Below are positions 16,563 through 25,613 of a DNA stretch of 64,000 bases, piece by piece. Each line of letters begins with the position of its first letter. The first letter of the stretch is position 1. The translations under genes were made by a program, and so were the position numbers. The stretch is from Phycisphaerae bacterium (GTDB lineage: Bacteria > Planctomycetota > Phycisphaerae > UBA1845). The notes under the pieces were generated by a model. The model had not been told where the DNA came from, made no database searches, and worked only from the letters and a program-made list of their open reading frames with translations. Where the stretch lies: contig JABWBH010000009.1 in assembly GCA_013360585.1 (NCBI GenBank), positions 42,639-106,638 of the forward strand. Direction: 5' to 3'.

Positions 16563-17002
16563 GAGCGGCAAGAAAGATGATCTCGGATATTCGCAAGGCT
16601 CATGAGTTTTTGTTGATCCCCGGGTCGTTCGGCTGCATCAAAAGGGTGTGAAGAGATGTACGACCCTCGGCGCCTCGGCCGGGACCGCTCCGTCCGCTGC
16701 CGGTCGCGCGACCGCCAGGCGATCCGACGTTTGCGGTGTTCCAGATTCCGCGCTTCACTTCGGTTCGCTCGGAAGGCCTCCTCGCGGCAAAAAAGAACTC
16801 GTGTTCACACGTCCCTCTTTACCCGCAAAACAAGGCATGTCGGGCTTTTCTGTCAAATCGCTGGAGAATTCACGTTTGAACAGAGCCGGGGTGAACCGCG
16901 CGTGAAACTGAGCCTGACTCGTTATGACAATGCTCTCGTCTCCGCCGGAAACCGCGACGGGCGGCTTCGCCGGGACGGAACCCCTCATCCGGAGGACCTT
17001 CG
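16563..17002. other. Intergenic region, nothing identified
   Basis: 440 bases, somewhat richer in A and T around 16785-16880 than its surroundings. No gene, repeat or hairpin of note was found. The last bases supply the GGAGG ribosome site of the next gene. Confidence 0.4.
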
Positions 17003-17422
17003 ATGAAAGTCATGATCGTGTTGCTCGTGCTGATCGGGGCCGGGGTGTTCGCGGTGTATCAGTTCGGTGGGTACAGCACGCTCGATCCGTCGCAGCAGGG
17101 GCGCGACGCGCGGGCGGCGATCGCGCCGGGGATGACGTGGCAGGTCGTGGTGCAGACCGCGGGTGCACCAAAAGAGTTCGCGATCTACGTCGAAACCGGA
17201 AAGGACGCGCAGACGGGGACGCCCCTGGTGAAGCTCGGACCGCGCATGAAGTACAACGCGGACAGTCTGGAGTCACGAGTGAAGAACGATCAGGTTCCGC
17301 ACGGGTTTGTCTTCCCGTACCGGTTCAGCACGGAGGTGGCGTTTCAGGTCGAGTTTGACGAGTCGGGCGTCGTCGTCGGCGTGGACGACATGGTGACGCT
17401 CAACAAACTCCTCGACCGGTAA
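17003..17422 (+). CDS. Small membrane-anchored protein, possibly BamE/SmpA-like
   Basis: 139 residues from an ATG with GGAGG seven bases upstream. Residues 2-18 form a single hydrophobic N-terminal helix (signal anchor), then a domain of about 115 residues. The phrase IAPGMTWQVVVQTAGAPKEFAIY resembles the 'GMT..QV...LG.P' turn of SmpA/OmlA (BamE) lipoproteins, but there is no lipobox Cys and the match is short. It is predicted to face the periplasm. Convergent with the RRM gene; a terminator lies between them. Confidence 0.75.
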   Translation: MKVMIVLLVLIGAGVFAVYQFGGYSTLDPSQQGRDARAAIAPGMTWQVVVQTAGAPKEFAIYVETGKDAQTGTPLVKLGPRMKYNADSLESRVKNDQVPHGFVFPYRFSTEVAFQVEFDESGVVVGVDDMVTLNKLLDR

Positions 17423-17455
17423 ATCATGATCCACGGATGTGGATCGCCCTTCTGA

Positions 17456-17484
17456 GCCGCGGGCTTCAGCCCGCGCGAACGTTT
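17456..17484. repeat. Short palindrome, CGCGGGCTTCAGCCCGCG
   Basis: A near-perfect inverted repeat just after the stop of the preceding gene. A degenerate version, with CGCAGGCATTCAACCTGCG, lies at about 4024-4051. Both are intergenic. Confidence 0.7.
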
Positions 17485-17640
17485 GAGATCCCGAACATTC
17501 GAGTCCCGACGGCGGCGGCGAACCGGCACCGCCGTCTCCGCCTGCACGAATGCGACGCGGAAGCAATGCGCCTCGGATCGGCATCACCGACTCAAGACCG
17601 TCCAGCGGAGCCGGTAAAGCGCGAGAACCGGAAAAGGGAC

Positions 17641-17682
17641 GGGCCGCGTTCGCCCTGTTCAGGCGACGCGGCCCGCTTTTTC
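17641..17682 (+). terminator. Bidirectional-looking intrinsic terminator
   Basis: GGGCCGCG (17641-17648) pairs with CGCGGCCC (17667-17674), and inner CGCC pairs with GGCG past a one-base bulge. It is followed by GCTTTTT on the plus strand; on the minus strand the stem is followed by GTCCCTTTTCC, so it can also serve the RRM gene. Confidence 0.85.
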
Positions 17683-17730
17683 GGTTTGCTGCAAGGTGGG
17701 CGCACCCGAAGGAGCGCTCGTCAGCGGCCG

Positions 17731-18117
17731 TTACATGCTGCGGCGGTAGCCGGAGTCGCGGTCGCGTCCGCCACGACCGCCGCCGTAACCGCCGCCGCCG
17801 CCTCCGCCGTAACCGCCGCCCCCGCCGCCGTAACCGCCGCGACCCCCGCCGCCCCCGCCGGGACGCGACTCGCGCGGTTTGGCTTCGTTCACCGTCAGCG
17901 TCCGGCCCTTGTATTCAGAACCGTGCAACGCTTCGATGGCGGCCATCGCCGCATTGTCATCCTCCATCTCCACGAACCCGAACCCTTTGCTCTGTCCGGT
18001 GGCGCGGTCACTGATGACCTCGGCCGACCGGACGGCGCCGTGCTCGCCCAGCAATTGCTGAAGATCCGAGCTGCTGACGGAGTAGTTCAGGTTCCCCACA
18101 TACAGACGCTTGCCCAC
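17731..18117 (-). CDS. Glycine-rich RNA-binding protein, single RRM
   Basis: 128 residues. The start is taken as the GTG at 18117, giving MGKRLYVGNLNYSV, because AGGAG lies eight bases upstream and the RRM begins there; longer frames upstream add unconserved sequence. RNP2 is LYVGNL (about residues 4-9) and RNP1 is KGFGFVEM (about 44-51). After the RRM (to about residue 78) comes a Gly/Tyr/Arg-rich tail with GYGGGGG repeats. Such proteins in cyanobacteria and planctomycetes bind single-stranded RNA and are often cold-induced. A leader of up to 370 bases upstream leaves room for post-transcriptional control, but none is proven. Confidence 0.93.
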   Translation of the reverse strand: MGKRLYVGNLNYSVSSSDLQQLLGEHGAVRSAEVISDRATGQSKGFGFVEMEDDNAAMAAIEALHGSEYKGRTLTVNEAKPRESRPGGGGGGRGGYGGGGGGYGGGGGGGYGGGRGGRDRDSGYRRSM

Positions 18118-18486
18118 AATCAAGACTCCTGCGAAACGGGGCGCAAGGACCCAATCTTTTTCTTTCCGGGCCGACAGGGAAAGTGGCCGACGCTCCGGCC
18201 AATAAGGGTGGAAGGGCATTCCAGGCAGTGCGATCGGAATGAACGTTCGAACAGCACGTACTCGCCTCGGGCCACGAACCAACCAACCGGGAGTTTATCG
18301 CCCCTTCAGGCCGATGTACAGCCCTTTTTCTGGAATCGTGGACGTGTTCGTTCTACCGGGCGGGTGGGGGTTGGCGCGTTCGATGAACCGGGACTTGCAC
18401 TGCATCGGCCGAGGAGCCGGTCAGCGGACGAGGCCGTCAAGGGAATGCGTCAAAAACGTCCTGGCAAACGATATGTTGGGGGAGTT
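18118..18486. other. Upstream region / possible long leader of the RRM gene
   Basis: 369 bases between the RRM gene and the lipoprotein-like gene, both on the minus strand. It would contain the RRM promoter and leader. No open frame, strong hairpin or repeat is evident. Confidence 0.4.
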
Positions 18487-18900
18487 TCAGGCCGGGCCCG
18501 GATCCGCTGGGCGCACGGATTCGAGCAGTTCAGACAGGTATGCGCGATCCTCCGGGTTCAGAGGGGCCGCCAGATGCCAGAATCGGAGCACCCCTGATTC
18601 CGTGATCGTGCAGGTGCATTCGCGCCCGCTGGTCCACTTCAGGAAGAGGCGGTCCGTCCCGTGGGGGGGCGTCAGGATCGTGGCGACCTTCGCCTCGGCG
18701 CAGCGACCGAGGAACCACGCCTGAAACGCATTAACCTGTTGCGGATCGCCGATCCGGACCCAGCTTCCTTCCGGGGCGTCCGCTCTTTGAATCTGAAGAT
18801 GCGTGATCTGATCGTTGGAAAAATCGACCGTGACCGGCGCCTCACGTCGGCAGGAGGGCGCCACGGCGGTAAGCAGGATCAACACGACGCAACGGCTCAT
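18487..18900 (-). CDS. Probable small lipoprotein
   Basis: 137 residues from the ATG at 18900. The N-terminus MSRCVVLILLTAVAPSC has a hydrophobic core and a Cys at residue 17 in a lipobox-like AVAPSC context, followed by charged RREAP. Starting further upstream (18945) would bury this signal. The mature part is a small alpha/beta domain with a CTCTIT segment; no known family is recognised. Secreted or envelope location is likely. The ribosome site is weak, so the start is uncertain. Confidence 0.7.
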   Translation of the reverse strand: MSRCVVLILLTAVAPSCRREAPVTVDFSNDQITHLQIQRADAPEGSWVRIGDPQQVNAFQAWFLGRCAEAKVATILTPPHGTDRLFLKWTSGRECTCTITESGVLRFWHLAAPLNPEDRAYLSELLESVRPADPGPA

Positions 18901-18992
18901 CCGGCGTACATCGGCGGAAGGCGCGTCGAAGGTTGAGGGCCGCACGGGCAGGCGGGCGCTGGTGTCGGGAGTTGCAGGTTGGTTGACATGAC

Positions 18993-19015
18993 GGATCGCG
19001 GATCTCCAGTCCGCA
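18993..19015. repeat. REP-like palindrome, diverged
   Basis: GGATCGCGGATCTCCAGTCC followed by GCA matches the repeat family with two or three substitutions. It lies upstream of the small lipoprotein gene. Confidence 0.6.
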
Positions 19016-19162
19016 CCCTGTGCGAAGCGAACCTCCAGGCTCCGTGATCGGCGGGGCAGCGCTGCGCGTCCCTGCTGAGCGGGATGATGCAGAGCTTCGC
19101 GGTCCCGGTAAGAGTTTCACTTCGTGGCGCTGCTCGCGGTTTGAGCGGCGGGTCTGCAAGGT

Positions 19163-19453
19163 CTACCCTGACGCTGCGGACAGACGGGCGATGCGGGTGG
19201 TGTCGTCAATGACCAGAAAGGTGATTTCGCCGTCGGCCTTGCGCAGTTTCAGACGGCCGAGCCAGTACCGGTCGTTTTTGCCGTGGGCGTACCAGCTCCC
19301 GGTGGGGCGTGCCTGCCAGTCTTCAACAAGTCCGACCACCTCGGCCTGATACGTACCGGCGCGGGTATGAACCGTCTGAATGACTCTGACGGGCGTTCCG
19401 GGGGGGAAATCCGCGGCGAATTTCTCAAGCATCGTTGTCGTCGTCTGCGTCAT
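19163..19453 (-). CDS. Small conserved-looking protein of unknown function
   Basis: 96 residues with no signal peptide or helix. It is a compact beta-rich sequence: PGTPVRVIQTVHTRAGTY, then VVGLVEDWQARPTGSWYAHGKNDRYWLGRLKLRKADGEITFLVID as a series of strands. The plan resembles small SH3/KOW-like beta barrels, which is only a guess. It lies 61 bases downstream of the HAD dehalogenase on the same strand and may be its operon partner. Confidence 0.7.
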   Translation of the reverse strand: MTQTTTTMLEKFAADFPPGTPVRVIQTVHTRAGTYQAEVVGLVEDWQARPTGSWYAHGKNDRYWLGRLKLRKADGEITFLVIDDTTRIARLSAASG

Positions 19454-19514
19454 AAGCGTGGCAAAGGCTTCCTCGTATGCCGTCGCGCCGCGGCGGATCG
19501 AGCTTCGGATTTAC

Positions 19515-20183
19515 TCACATCTGATCCGCGAACGATCGCAGATCCGCGAACTCGGCGAGCGGCGCGGCGTCTCCGGTCCGTCTCTCCCCGCGACGGTTGA
19601 TCCAGATAAAGGGCAGTCCCAGCCGTCGCGCAGGGACGCCGTCATGATAGACGCTCTGCGCGACGTGCAAAAGCCCCTGCGCGCCGCCGTGCAGGTCGAT
19701 CAGACGGCGAAAGTGTCCCTCCGCGGGCTTGTACGAGCGGACATCTTCGGCGGTGATGAGGAAGTCGAAGCTGAGATCGATCCGGGCGATCGTGCGCGCA
19801 AGGAGGTCGCGGTCGACGTTCGAGAGAATGCCGAGGCGGAACCGGCGGCCGAGCTTCAGCAGGGCGTCCCGAGTGTCCGGGAAGACAGGCCAGTCTCCGA
19901 CGGAGTCGCCGACGGAGCGGGCGTGCGCGTCGTGGAAAGGAAATCCGAGTCGGGCGGCTGCGCCAAGCACGGCGTTGCGGACGACGTCGCGATACCGAAG
20001 GTAAGGCCCGGACTCAACCGCCGCCTCCTGCTCCAGATACGCGTCGAAGAACTCAGGCGGAGACGGCGTCGTTCCTCGGGCGAGTGCGGTGCGCAAGCCG
20101 GTCTCCCAGTCGACGAGCGTTCCGTAACAGTCGAAGGTCAGCGTGTGCGTTCTCGCCAGGATGTCGGAAAGTGCGGCGATCAT
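19515..20183 (-). CDS. HAD-family hydrolase, haloacid dehalogenase type II-like
   Basis: 223 residues from the ATG at 20183; a TTG at 20216 would add eleven residues. HAD motif I is LTFDCYGTLVDW with nucleophile Asp18, motif II is ILSNVD, and motif III has the Lys in VRSYKPAEGHF. FDCYGTLVDW and the cap arrangement match type II (S)-2-haloacid dehalogenases, although many such proteins are phosphatases. Diverges from the MutS-like gene, with about 100 bases between the starts. Confidence 0.88.
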   Translation of the reverse strand: MIAALSDILARTHTLTFDCYGTLVDWETGLRTALARGTTPSPPEFFDAYLEQEAAVESGPYLRYRDVVRNAVLGAAARLGFPFHDAHARSVGDSVGDWPVFPDTRDALLKLGRRFRLGILSNVDRDLLARTIARIDLSFDFLITAEDVRSYKPAEGHFRRLIDLHGGAQGLLHVAQSVYHDGVPARRLGLPFIWINRRGERRTGDAAPLAEFADLRSFADQM

Positions 20184-20285
20184 CCGAAGGTTCGTCCTTT
20201 TTGTGTCTTGCGGCAACGATCGCGCCGTCAGGTTTTCGCTCAGCGCGATTGTTGGCGGCGCGGTTGCAGGATAGGTTCATTGTGC

Positions 20286-22340
20286 ATGACCGCACCCTCG
20301 GCGACAACCGGCGCAGACTCTCGACCGACGGCGCGAACCCCTGCAACCGCGGGCGGTCTTGCGGACGATGCTCGCGCGTCGACTGAGGATCGCATCCGCT
20401 GTCTTGACGCGATGGCGCGGTCGGCGGAGTCCGTGCGGGTGCGGTTGCTGTCGAGAGAGGGGGCGTGGTCGTGGGTCCGGCTGATGACGTTCCTGGCGGC
20501 GCTGACGGGGTGGTATCCGCTGCGGGCGAGTGACCTGCTGGGCTTGAGTGCGTCGGGGTTGTGTTTCACGGCGTTTCTGGTCGTCGCGGGACGCCACCGT
20601 GAAGTGCGCCGAAAGCGCGAGGGCGTGGACCGGGAGCTGACGATCCTTGCGGAGTCGCGTCGCCGGATTCTCGAACCGTTATGCCTGGTGCGATCGGGCG
20701 ACCGTCCGGTTGTGTCCGCGGACGTGCCGGCGGCGGCGTCGCTGCTGAACGACGGATTTCGCGGCGCGCTGACGGAGCAGGAGTTGGACGATCTCGATGT
20801 TTACGCCGGCGCGACGGGGCTCTTCGGATTACTCAACCGCGGGTCGACGGTGATCGGGGCGCGGCGGCTTGCTGAAATGATCGAGCGGCCGATGCTGGAT
20901 CCGGAAGCGTTGCGCCGGCGTCAGACGACGCTTGCGGCGCTGACGAAGGAGTCCGAGGCTCGCATCCGCGTGATGGCGGGACTGGCGGCGCTGCGCGGGC
21001 GCGATGAGGCGCTGGAGCGGTTGATCCCGGCGATCGAAGGGGCGAAGGCGCTGACCGGCACGGGCGAGGTGATGGCGCTGCGGATCTGGTCGGGGGTGTC
21101 GTTGATTCTGGCGTTCTACCTGTTGTACCGCGTCGGAAGCGGAGAATACGCGGTCGGAGGGTGGGTGCTGGCGTTGCTGGTGGTCAACGCAGTGCTGTTC
21201 CGCTCCCGGGCCGTCGAACTGCACGAGGCGCTGGGACCGTGGCGACGAGCCGGTGCGGCGGCGGAGGGGTTGCTCACGGCGGCGCTGGGCGCGGGGGAAG
21301 CGCTACCGCGAGCGGGAGAACTGTCGGAACTCTCGGATGCTTTGAACGAGGCGGCGTCAGGCGAGGCGCTTCCTGCACTTTGTCGGCGGCTGGCGTGGGC
21401 GGATGCCGGCGGACCGATGCACGCCTTCTTCAATTACGGGTTGTTCTACGACCTTCACGTGGCGGCAGGAATATTGAAGATCGTTGTGGGGCGGCGTGAG
21501 GCGCTGATCCGGGCGATCCGCGCCGCAGGCGACCTTGACGCCTTGTGCGGACCGGCGGCGTTCGGCTGGGAGCGCGAGGGCGCGTCCTTTCCGCAGATCA
21601 GCGCGGATCACGGGGTTCGCATTACCGCGGGGAGGCATCCGCTCGTTGACCCTGTGCGATGCGTGGCGAACGACGTGTCGCTTGACGTTCGGACGCGCAT
21701 GTTGCTGATCACCGGGTCCAACATGTCGGGAAAGAGCACGTACCTGCGGATGATCGGTCTGAACACGATCCTGGCGCATCTCGGCGCCGCCGTGTGCGCG
21801 GAGGAAATGAGGCTTTGTCCGGTCCGCCTCGTCACCGACCTGCGCGTGCGCGACAACCTGGCGAAGCATGAGAGCTACTTTCTGGCGGAAGTGCGTCACC
21901 TGAAGCGCCTGGTGGCTCCTGCGGAAGGGGAGGCGCCGATCCTGGGGCTGATTGACGAGCCGTTTCGCGGAACCAACTCGGATGAGCAGGCGGCGGCGAC
22001 GCTGGCGGTGGTTGAACACCTGAAGAAATCCCTGCATTTCTTCGTCATCGCCACGCACGAGCGGCGCGTGACGGAGCTGGGCGACGGCGGGACGGCATGC
22101 AATGCGCACTTTCAGGAGAATCTCGATCGGACGGGGATGGTGTTCGACTACCGGCTTCGTCCCGGACCGGCGGCGACGCGCAACGCGCTGCGCCTGCTGG
22201 AGGCGGAGGCGTATCCTTCGGAGGTGACCCAGCGGGCGGCGTGGTGGGTCAAGGTCATCGGTGCGTCGTCTTCGTCCGGCGGATCAGACGTCGAGCGCAT
22301 TGATCGCGGCAGGAACGACGGGGTGGAGCATGTCGGTTGA
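20286..22340 (+). CDS. MutS-related ATPase with N-terminal membrane helices
   Basis: 684 residues from the ATG at 20286; any longer form would overlap the divergent HAD gene. The C-terminal 230 residues are a MutS ATPase domain: Walker A GSNMSGKST at 477-485, a Walker B-like LGLIDEPFRGTN, then ATHERRVTEL. It lacks the N-terminal mismatch-binding domain of true MutS. Instead, two hydrophobic stretches (about residues 62-100) and another pair near 260-305 suggest membrane attachment, with a core/lever-like region between. Such short membrane MutS relatives have no established repair role. Its stop overlaps the start of the next gene by 11 bases, so it is cotranscribed with a glycosyltransferase. 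Confidence 0.87.
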   Translation: MTAPSATTGADSRPTARTPATAGGLADDARASTEDRIRCLDAMARSAESVRVRLLSREGAWSWVRLMTFLAALTGWYPLRASDLLGLSASGLCFTAFLVVAGRHREVRRKREGVDRELTILAESRRRILEPLCLVRSGDRPVVSADVPAAASLLNDGFRGALTEQELDDLDVYAGATGLFGLLNRGSTVIGARRLAEMIERPMLDPEALRRRQTTLAALTKESEARIRVMAGLAALRGRDEALERLIPAIEGAKALTGTGEVMALRIWSGVSLILAFYLLYRVGSGEYAVGGWVLALLVVNAVLFRSRAVELHEALGPWRRAGAAAEGLLTAALGAGEALPRAGELSELSDALNEAASGEALPALCRRLAWADAGGPMHAFFNYGLFYDLHVAAGILKIVVGRREALIRAIRAAGDLDALCGPAAFGWEREGASFPQISADHGVRITAGRHPLVDPVRCVANDVSLDVRTRMLLITGSNMSGKSTYLRMIGLNTILAHLGAAVCAEEMRLCPVRLVTDLRVRDNLAKHESYFLAEVRHLKRLVAPAEGEAPILGLIDEPFRGTNSDEQAAATLAVVEHLKKSLHFFVIATHERRVTELGDGGTACNAHFQENLDRTGMVFDYRLRPGPAATRNALRLLEAEAYPSEVTQRAAWWVKVIGASSSSGGSDVERIDRGRNDGVEHVG

Positions 22341-23955
22341 CGGCGTGACGGCGTCAGGCGCAAGGCTGCGCCGCGAATACGCTGCGCTCGTGATCTGCAG
22401 CGTTGTTCTGGTGATGCTGCGTCTGATCGGGTTCGGGCTTCCGCTGGAGACGGACGAAGCCAACTACGCCTACATCGGAGCGCGCCTGCTCGCCGGCGAC
22501 CGGCTTTACGTGGAGGTCTGGGATCATCAGCCGCCCGGCGCGTTCATGCTTTTCGGCGCCGCAGGCGCGATCTTCGGCGACCGCGAGGCGACGTACCGCG
22601 GGTTGGCGACGGCGGCGTCGCTGGCGTCGCTGGTGAGCGTGTTCGTGATCCTCAGACGTACCACCGGAAGCGCCGCCACGGCGACGCTGGGGGCGGTTCT
22701 TTTTTCGCTGGCAAGCAGCGATCCCGGCACTGCCGGAGAAGGTTGCAACCGCGAAGTGTTCATGAACGCGCTGATCCTGGGAGTGTGGGCGTTGCTCCTG
22801 CGTCCGGAGGGCGGGCCGAAGGTCGGGCGGGTGTTGGTCGCGGGCGTGCTGCTGGGGGTGGCGTCACTACTGAAGACGGTCGTCGTCGTACACTGGGTGG
22901 CGGCGGTGTTGATGATCGCGGTCTGCTCCGGGCGAGGGGACAAGACGTTGACGGCGCCGTCGCGCAGCGGAGCGTGGGTCAAGGCGTCCGCCCTGGCGGC
23001 GGGACCGGCGGTCATCTGGACGACCGTGACGGTGTACTTCGCGGCGACCGGGCGGGGCGGTCTTTTCCTCGACGCGGTGTTCGGATTCAACCTCGGATAC
23101 AGCGATCCGGGCGAGCCGTTTCTGATGCGCTTCGTGCGGTTCTTCTCCCCCCCGCGTCACCCTCACATTTTCGAAAGTGCGAGAGCGGTCTGGGTGCTGG
23201 GGGCGGCGGGCGCGGTCATCACGGGAGCACGGCTGCTGCGACGGCGCGATTGTGCCAGAGAGGCGGGAATGTTTCTGCTGGCGGGTGCGGCGTACGTGGC
23301 GACGTGTCTGCCGGCGCAGTTCTGGCCTCATTATTATTACCTCATGATCCCGCCGGTAACGATGCTGTCGGCGGTGGTCGCGTCAGACGCCGCCGTGCAG
23401 GTCGGTCGTCGCGGGCCGGGATTCACGCTGATGGCGCGAGCGCTGCTGATTCTTCCGGCGGCGTGGCTGGGGTATGCGCAGGCGAAAGCTTATGTGCTGG
23501 CGCCGCCGCTGAAGATCACGGAGTCGCGTTACAACTCGCGGGACTTCTGGGCGCGGGTGCACGGTTTGAAGGTGCGCGCCGTGACGGAACCGGCGGATCA
23601 GGTGTTCGTATACGGCAGCGACGCCGGCGTGTATTTTTACGCCGGCCGGCGCTGTGCGTCGCGTTACACGATGATCGGGTCGCTGGACGCGCGTTATCCC
23701 GGGTCGGCCGACCGGCGGCGGACGTTGATCGAGGATCTGCGCCGGAACCGGCCGCGGCTCATTCTGCGCACCGGGGAAGCGATGTTTCCCGAGTTCGACC
23801 GGTTGCTTTCGGAGGAGTACGAGCGCATCGGCGTTGATCATCACGATCATCGCCCCGGGGAGATCATCCTTGTTGTGTACGCGGATCGGCGGCGCCCGGT
23901 GGCGGCAATTGACTGGGAGTGGGACCGATCCGAGGCGGCGCGCTTGAACGAGTGA
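22330..23955 (+). CDS. GT39/PMT-like membrane glycosyltransferase
   Basis: 541 residues with about ten to twelve hydrophobic helices. The ATG at 22330 (GGTGGAG just upstream) lies inside the end of the MutS-like gene. After helix 1 comes LETDEANYAYIGARLLAGD, the acidic loop typical of GT-C family glycosyltransferases related to protein O-mannosyltransferases and ArnT, which use lipid-linked sugars. It likely transfers a sugar from a polyprenyl carrier to an outer acceptor at the periplasmic face. A soluble domain of about 140 residues follows the last helix. The acceptor is unknown; the cluster context suggests glycans of the envelope or of exported proteins. Confidence 0.85.
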   Translation: MSVDGVTASGARLRREYAALVICSVVLVMLRLIGFGLPLETDEANYAYIGARLLAGDRLYVEVWDHQPPGAFMLFGAAGAIFGDREATYRGLATAASLASLVSVFVILRRTTGSAATATLGAVLFSLASSDPGTAGEGCNREVFMNALILGVWALLLRPEGGPKVGRVLVAGVLLGVASLLKTVVVVHWVAAVLMIAVCSGRGDKTLTAPSRSGAWVKASALAAGPAVIWTTVTVYFAATGRGGLFLDAVFGFNLGYSDPGEPFLMRFVRFFSPPRHPHIFESARAVWVLGAAGAVITGARLLRRRDCAREAGMFLLAGAAYVATCLPAQFWPHYYYLMIPPVTMLSAVVASDAAVQVGRRGPGFTLMARALLILPAAWLGYAQAKAYVLAPPLKITESRYNSRDFWARVHGLKVRAVTEPADQVFVYGSDAGVYFYAGRRCASRYTMIGSLDARYPGSADRRRTLIEDLRRNRPRLILRTGEAMFPEFDRLLSEEYERIGVDHHDHRPGEIILVVYADRRRPVAAIDWEWDRSEAARLNE

Positions 23956-23996
23956 CGGGTCCGGTGAGAACGTTCGCGCTGGAACGCCCGGAGTCA

Positions 23997-25484
23997 ATGA
24001 AGAAGCAACGCAAGAGGACGTCACGATCTTCAGGAAGCGCTCGGAGTCCGTCGCGACGACCGGGCGACGGCGGCTCCCTGACGAGCGGCGACAGGAGGAG
24101 CTCCCGCGCGCTGCGCGTCGTCAAGACGCAGGAACGCGCCCCGACGGATCAACTCGCGCGCGGGTCTACATCGGGCGTTGTGCCGCAGAAGCGCCGGACC
24201 GGCGCGTACGACTCCGCGTTTCACGGCGTGCTGGCGGGTGTTTGTGCGGGGCTGATTATCAGCGGGACGGGGCAGGTTCTTGCGGAGGCGGGCGCTGTGC
24301 AGACGGCGGTGTGCGGCGGAGGACTGGCGGCGTGCGCGGCGGGGCTGGTGCTGCCGAGGCGGATCGCGCTTCTGATCGCGGCGCGTCGCGAGGTCGAGCG
24401 GCCGACGACGATCCGGGCGTCGGTGAGCGGGCTGCTGGTGGCCGCCCCCGCGGACGCGACGTTCGGGTGGATGCAGGCCGCAGTGCTGGCGCTGACGACG
24501 GGTCTGCTGGCCGCAGTCGGTCCTGAGATCGCATCCACGGCGGGGAGAATCTGCGACGCGCTGCGGTCGGGGTTTTTGTGGACGGCGGGCAGCGCCGCGA
24601 TGCGCGACTCCGCACTGGGTTTTGCGGTGTTCCTGCCGTCAATGCTGGCGCTCGGAGGGACGTTTGCCTGCCTCCTGAGACTCACCTCCGCGCAGGGAAC
24701 TCCTGCGAATCCGCCGGTGTGGGGGCTTGCGGGCGCGGGACTTAGTGCGCTGCTCCCCTTTACCGACGCGGAAGCAGGCGTTCGGGCGGCTGCGTTGCCG
24801 GCGATGGCGCTGGCGTGTCATTGTGTGCTGCGCTCTCAGAGGTCGGGGAGAGGCGTTGCGCAGAGGTTTGTGACTTCCGAAGACGTCGGGGGAGCGTCGG
24901 TGGTAAGACGCGGCGGCGTGCTTGATGCGGCGTGCGTGGCGACCGCGGGCATCGGCGCCGGGTTGATGTGGGCTGAGGTTGCGGCAGACGGCGCGATCGC
25001 CGCGGAGCCCGGAACGTGGGCAAGGAGCGCGGGAGCGGCCGCCTTGGGCATCGTCACCTGCATTGCCGCGTTAGGCGCGCGTCAGGCGGCGACGGCGCAC
25101 CGCGCGTGGAAGATATTCACGGCGCTGGTGGCTGCGTCCGTCGTCGTCGCTGCCGCTGTGGTGACTGTCGGGAGCGCGGAGGATCGGGGGTTGACGGTCG
25201 GATGCGCGGCGGCGGCTGTGCTGGGATTCTCGGGGTGGAGCGTCGGCGCCGTCCGAGTCGCCGAGCGCGGCGCCGACCCGCCGCGGGTTATTCTGGTTCA
25301 GTCGGCGTGGATGCTTTCCGGGGCGTCTGCCGGACTGATCTGGGTTGCGGGTTCCGCCGAGGGCGGGCGTTCGTTTTCCGGAGTCGCAGCAGGGATAGGC
25401 ATCCTCGGGATATCCGGCGCAGGGGCGCTGATCTTGCGGCACAGACATCGAGGGGCGATTTCAGCCGGATTGACCTATCCCTGA
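23997..25484 (+). CDS. Polytopic membrane protein, unknown function
   Basis: 495 residues from the ATG at 23997. The first 75 residues are basic and disordered (KKQRKRTSRSSGSARSPSRR); the rest is a series of about ten Ala/Gly/Val-rich hydrophobic helices with short loops and no large soluble domain. It starts 41 bases after the glycosyltransferase and probably belongs to the same transcript. No family is recognised; low sequence complexity makes even remote assignment unsafe. Confidence 0.7.
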   Translation: MKKQRKRTSRSSGSARSPSRRPGDGGSLTSGDRRSSRALRVVKTQERAPTDQLARGSTSGVVPQKRRTGAYDSAFHGVLAGVCAGLIISGTGQVLAEAGAVQTAVCGGGLAACAAGLVLPRRIALLIAARREVERPTTIRASVSGLLVAAPADATFGWMQAAVLALTTGLLAAVGPEIASTAGRICDALRSGFLWTAGSAAMRDSALGFAVFLPSMLALGGTFACLLRLTSAQGTPANPPVWGLAGAGLSALLPFTDAEAGVRAAALPAMALACHCVLRSQRSGRGVAQRFVTSEDVGGASVVRRGGVLDAACVATAGIGAGLMWAEVAADGAIAAEPGTWARSAGAAALGIVTCIAALGARQAATAHRAWKIFTALVAASVVVAAAVVTVGSAEDRGLTVGCAAAAVLGFSGWSVGAVRVAERGADPPRVILVQSAWMLSGASAGLIWVAGSAEGGRSFSGVAAGIGILGISGAGALILRHRHRGAISAGLTYP

Positions 25485-25613
25485 CCGGCGGAATCTGCGC
25501 ACCGAGGGTTTCAAGCCTCCGAAAGAACATGCCCTCGGCCTCGCCCTGCATCTGCGGCGCGTCGACCGCTGCGGCTGCATTGCACGATCGTCCGATATTC
25601 CCTCGACAACACA

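Noticed and set aside
19380..20285. N-terminal extension of the MutS-like gene by 300 codons
   Set aside because: It would overlap the whole divergent HAD gene, which has all three HAD motifs; the extension has no domain.
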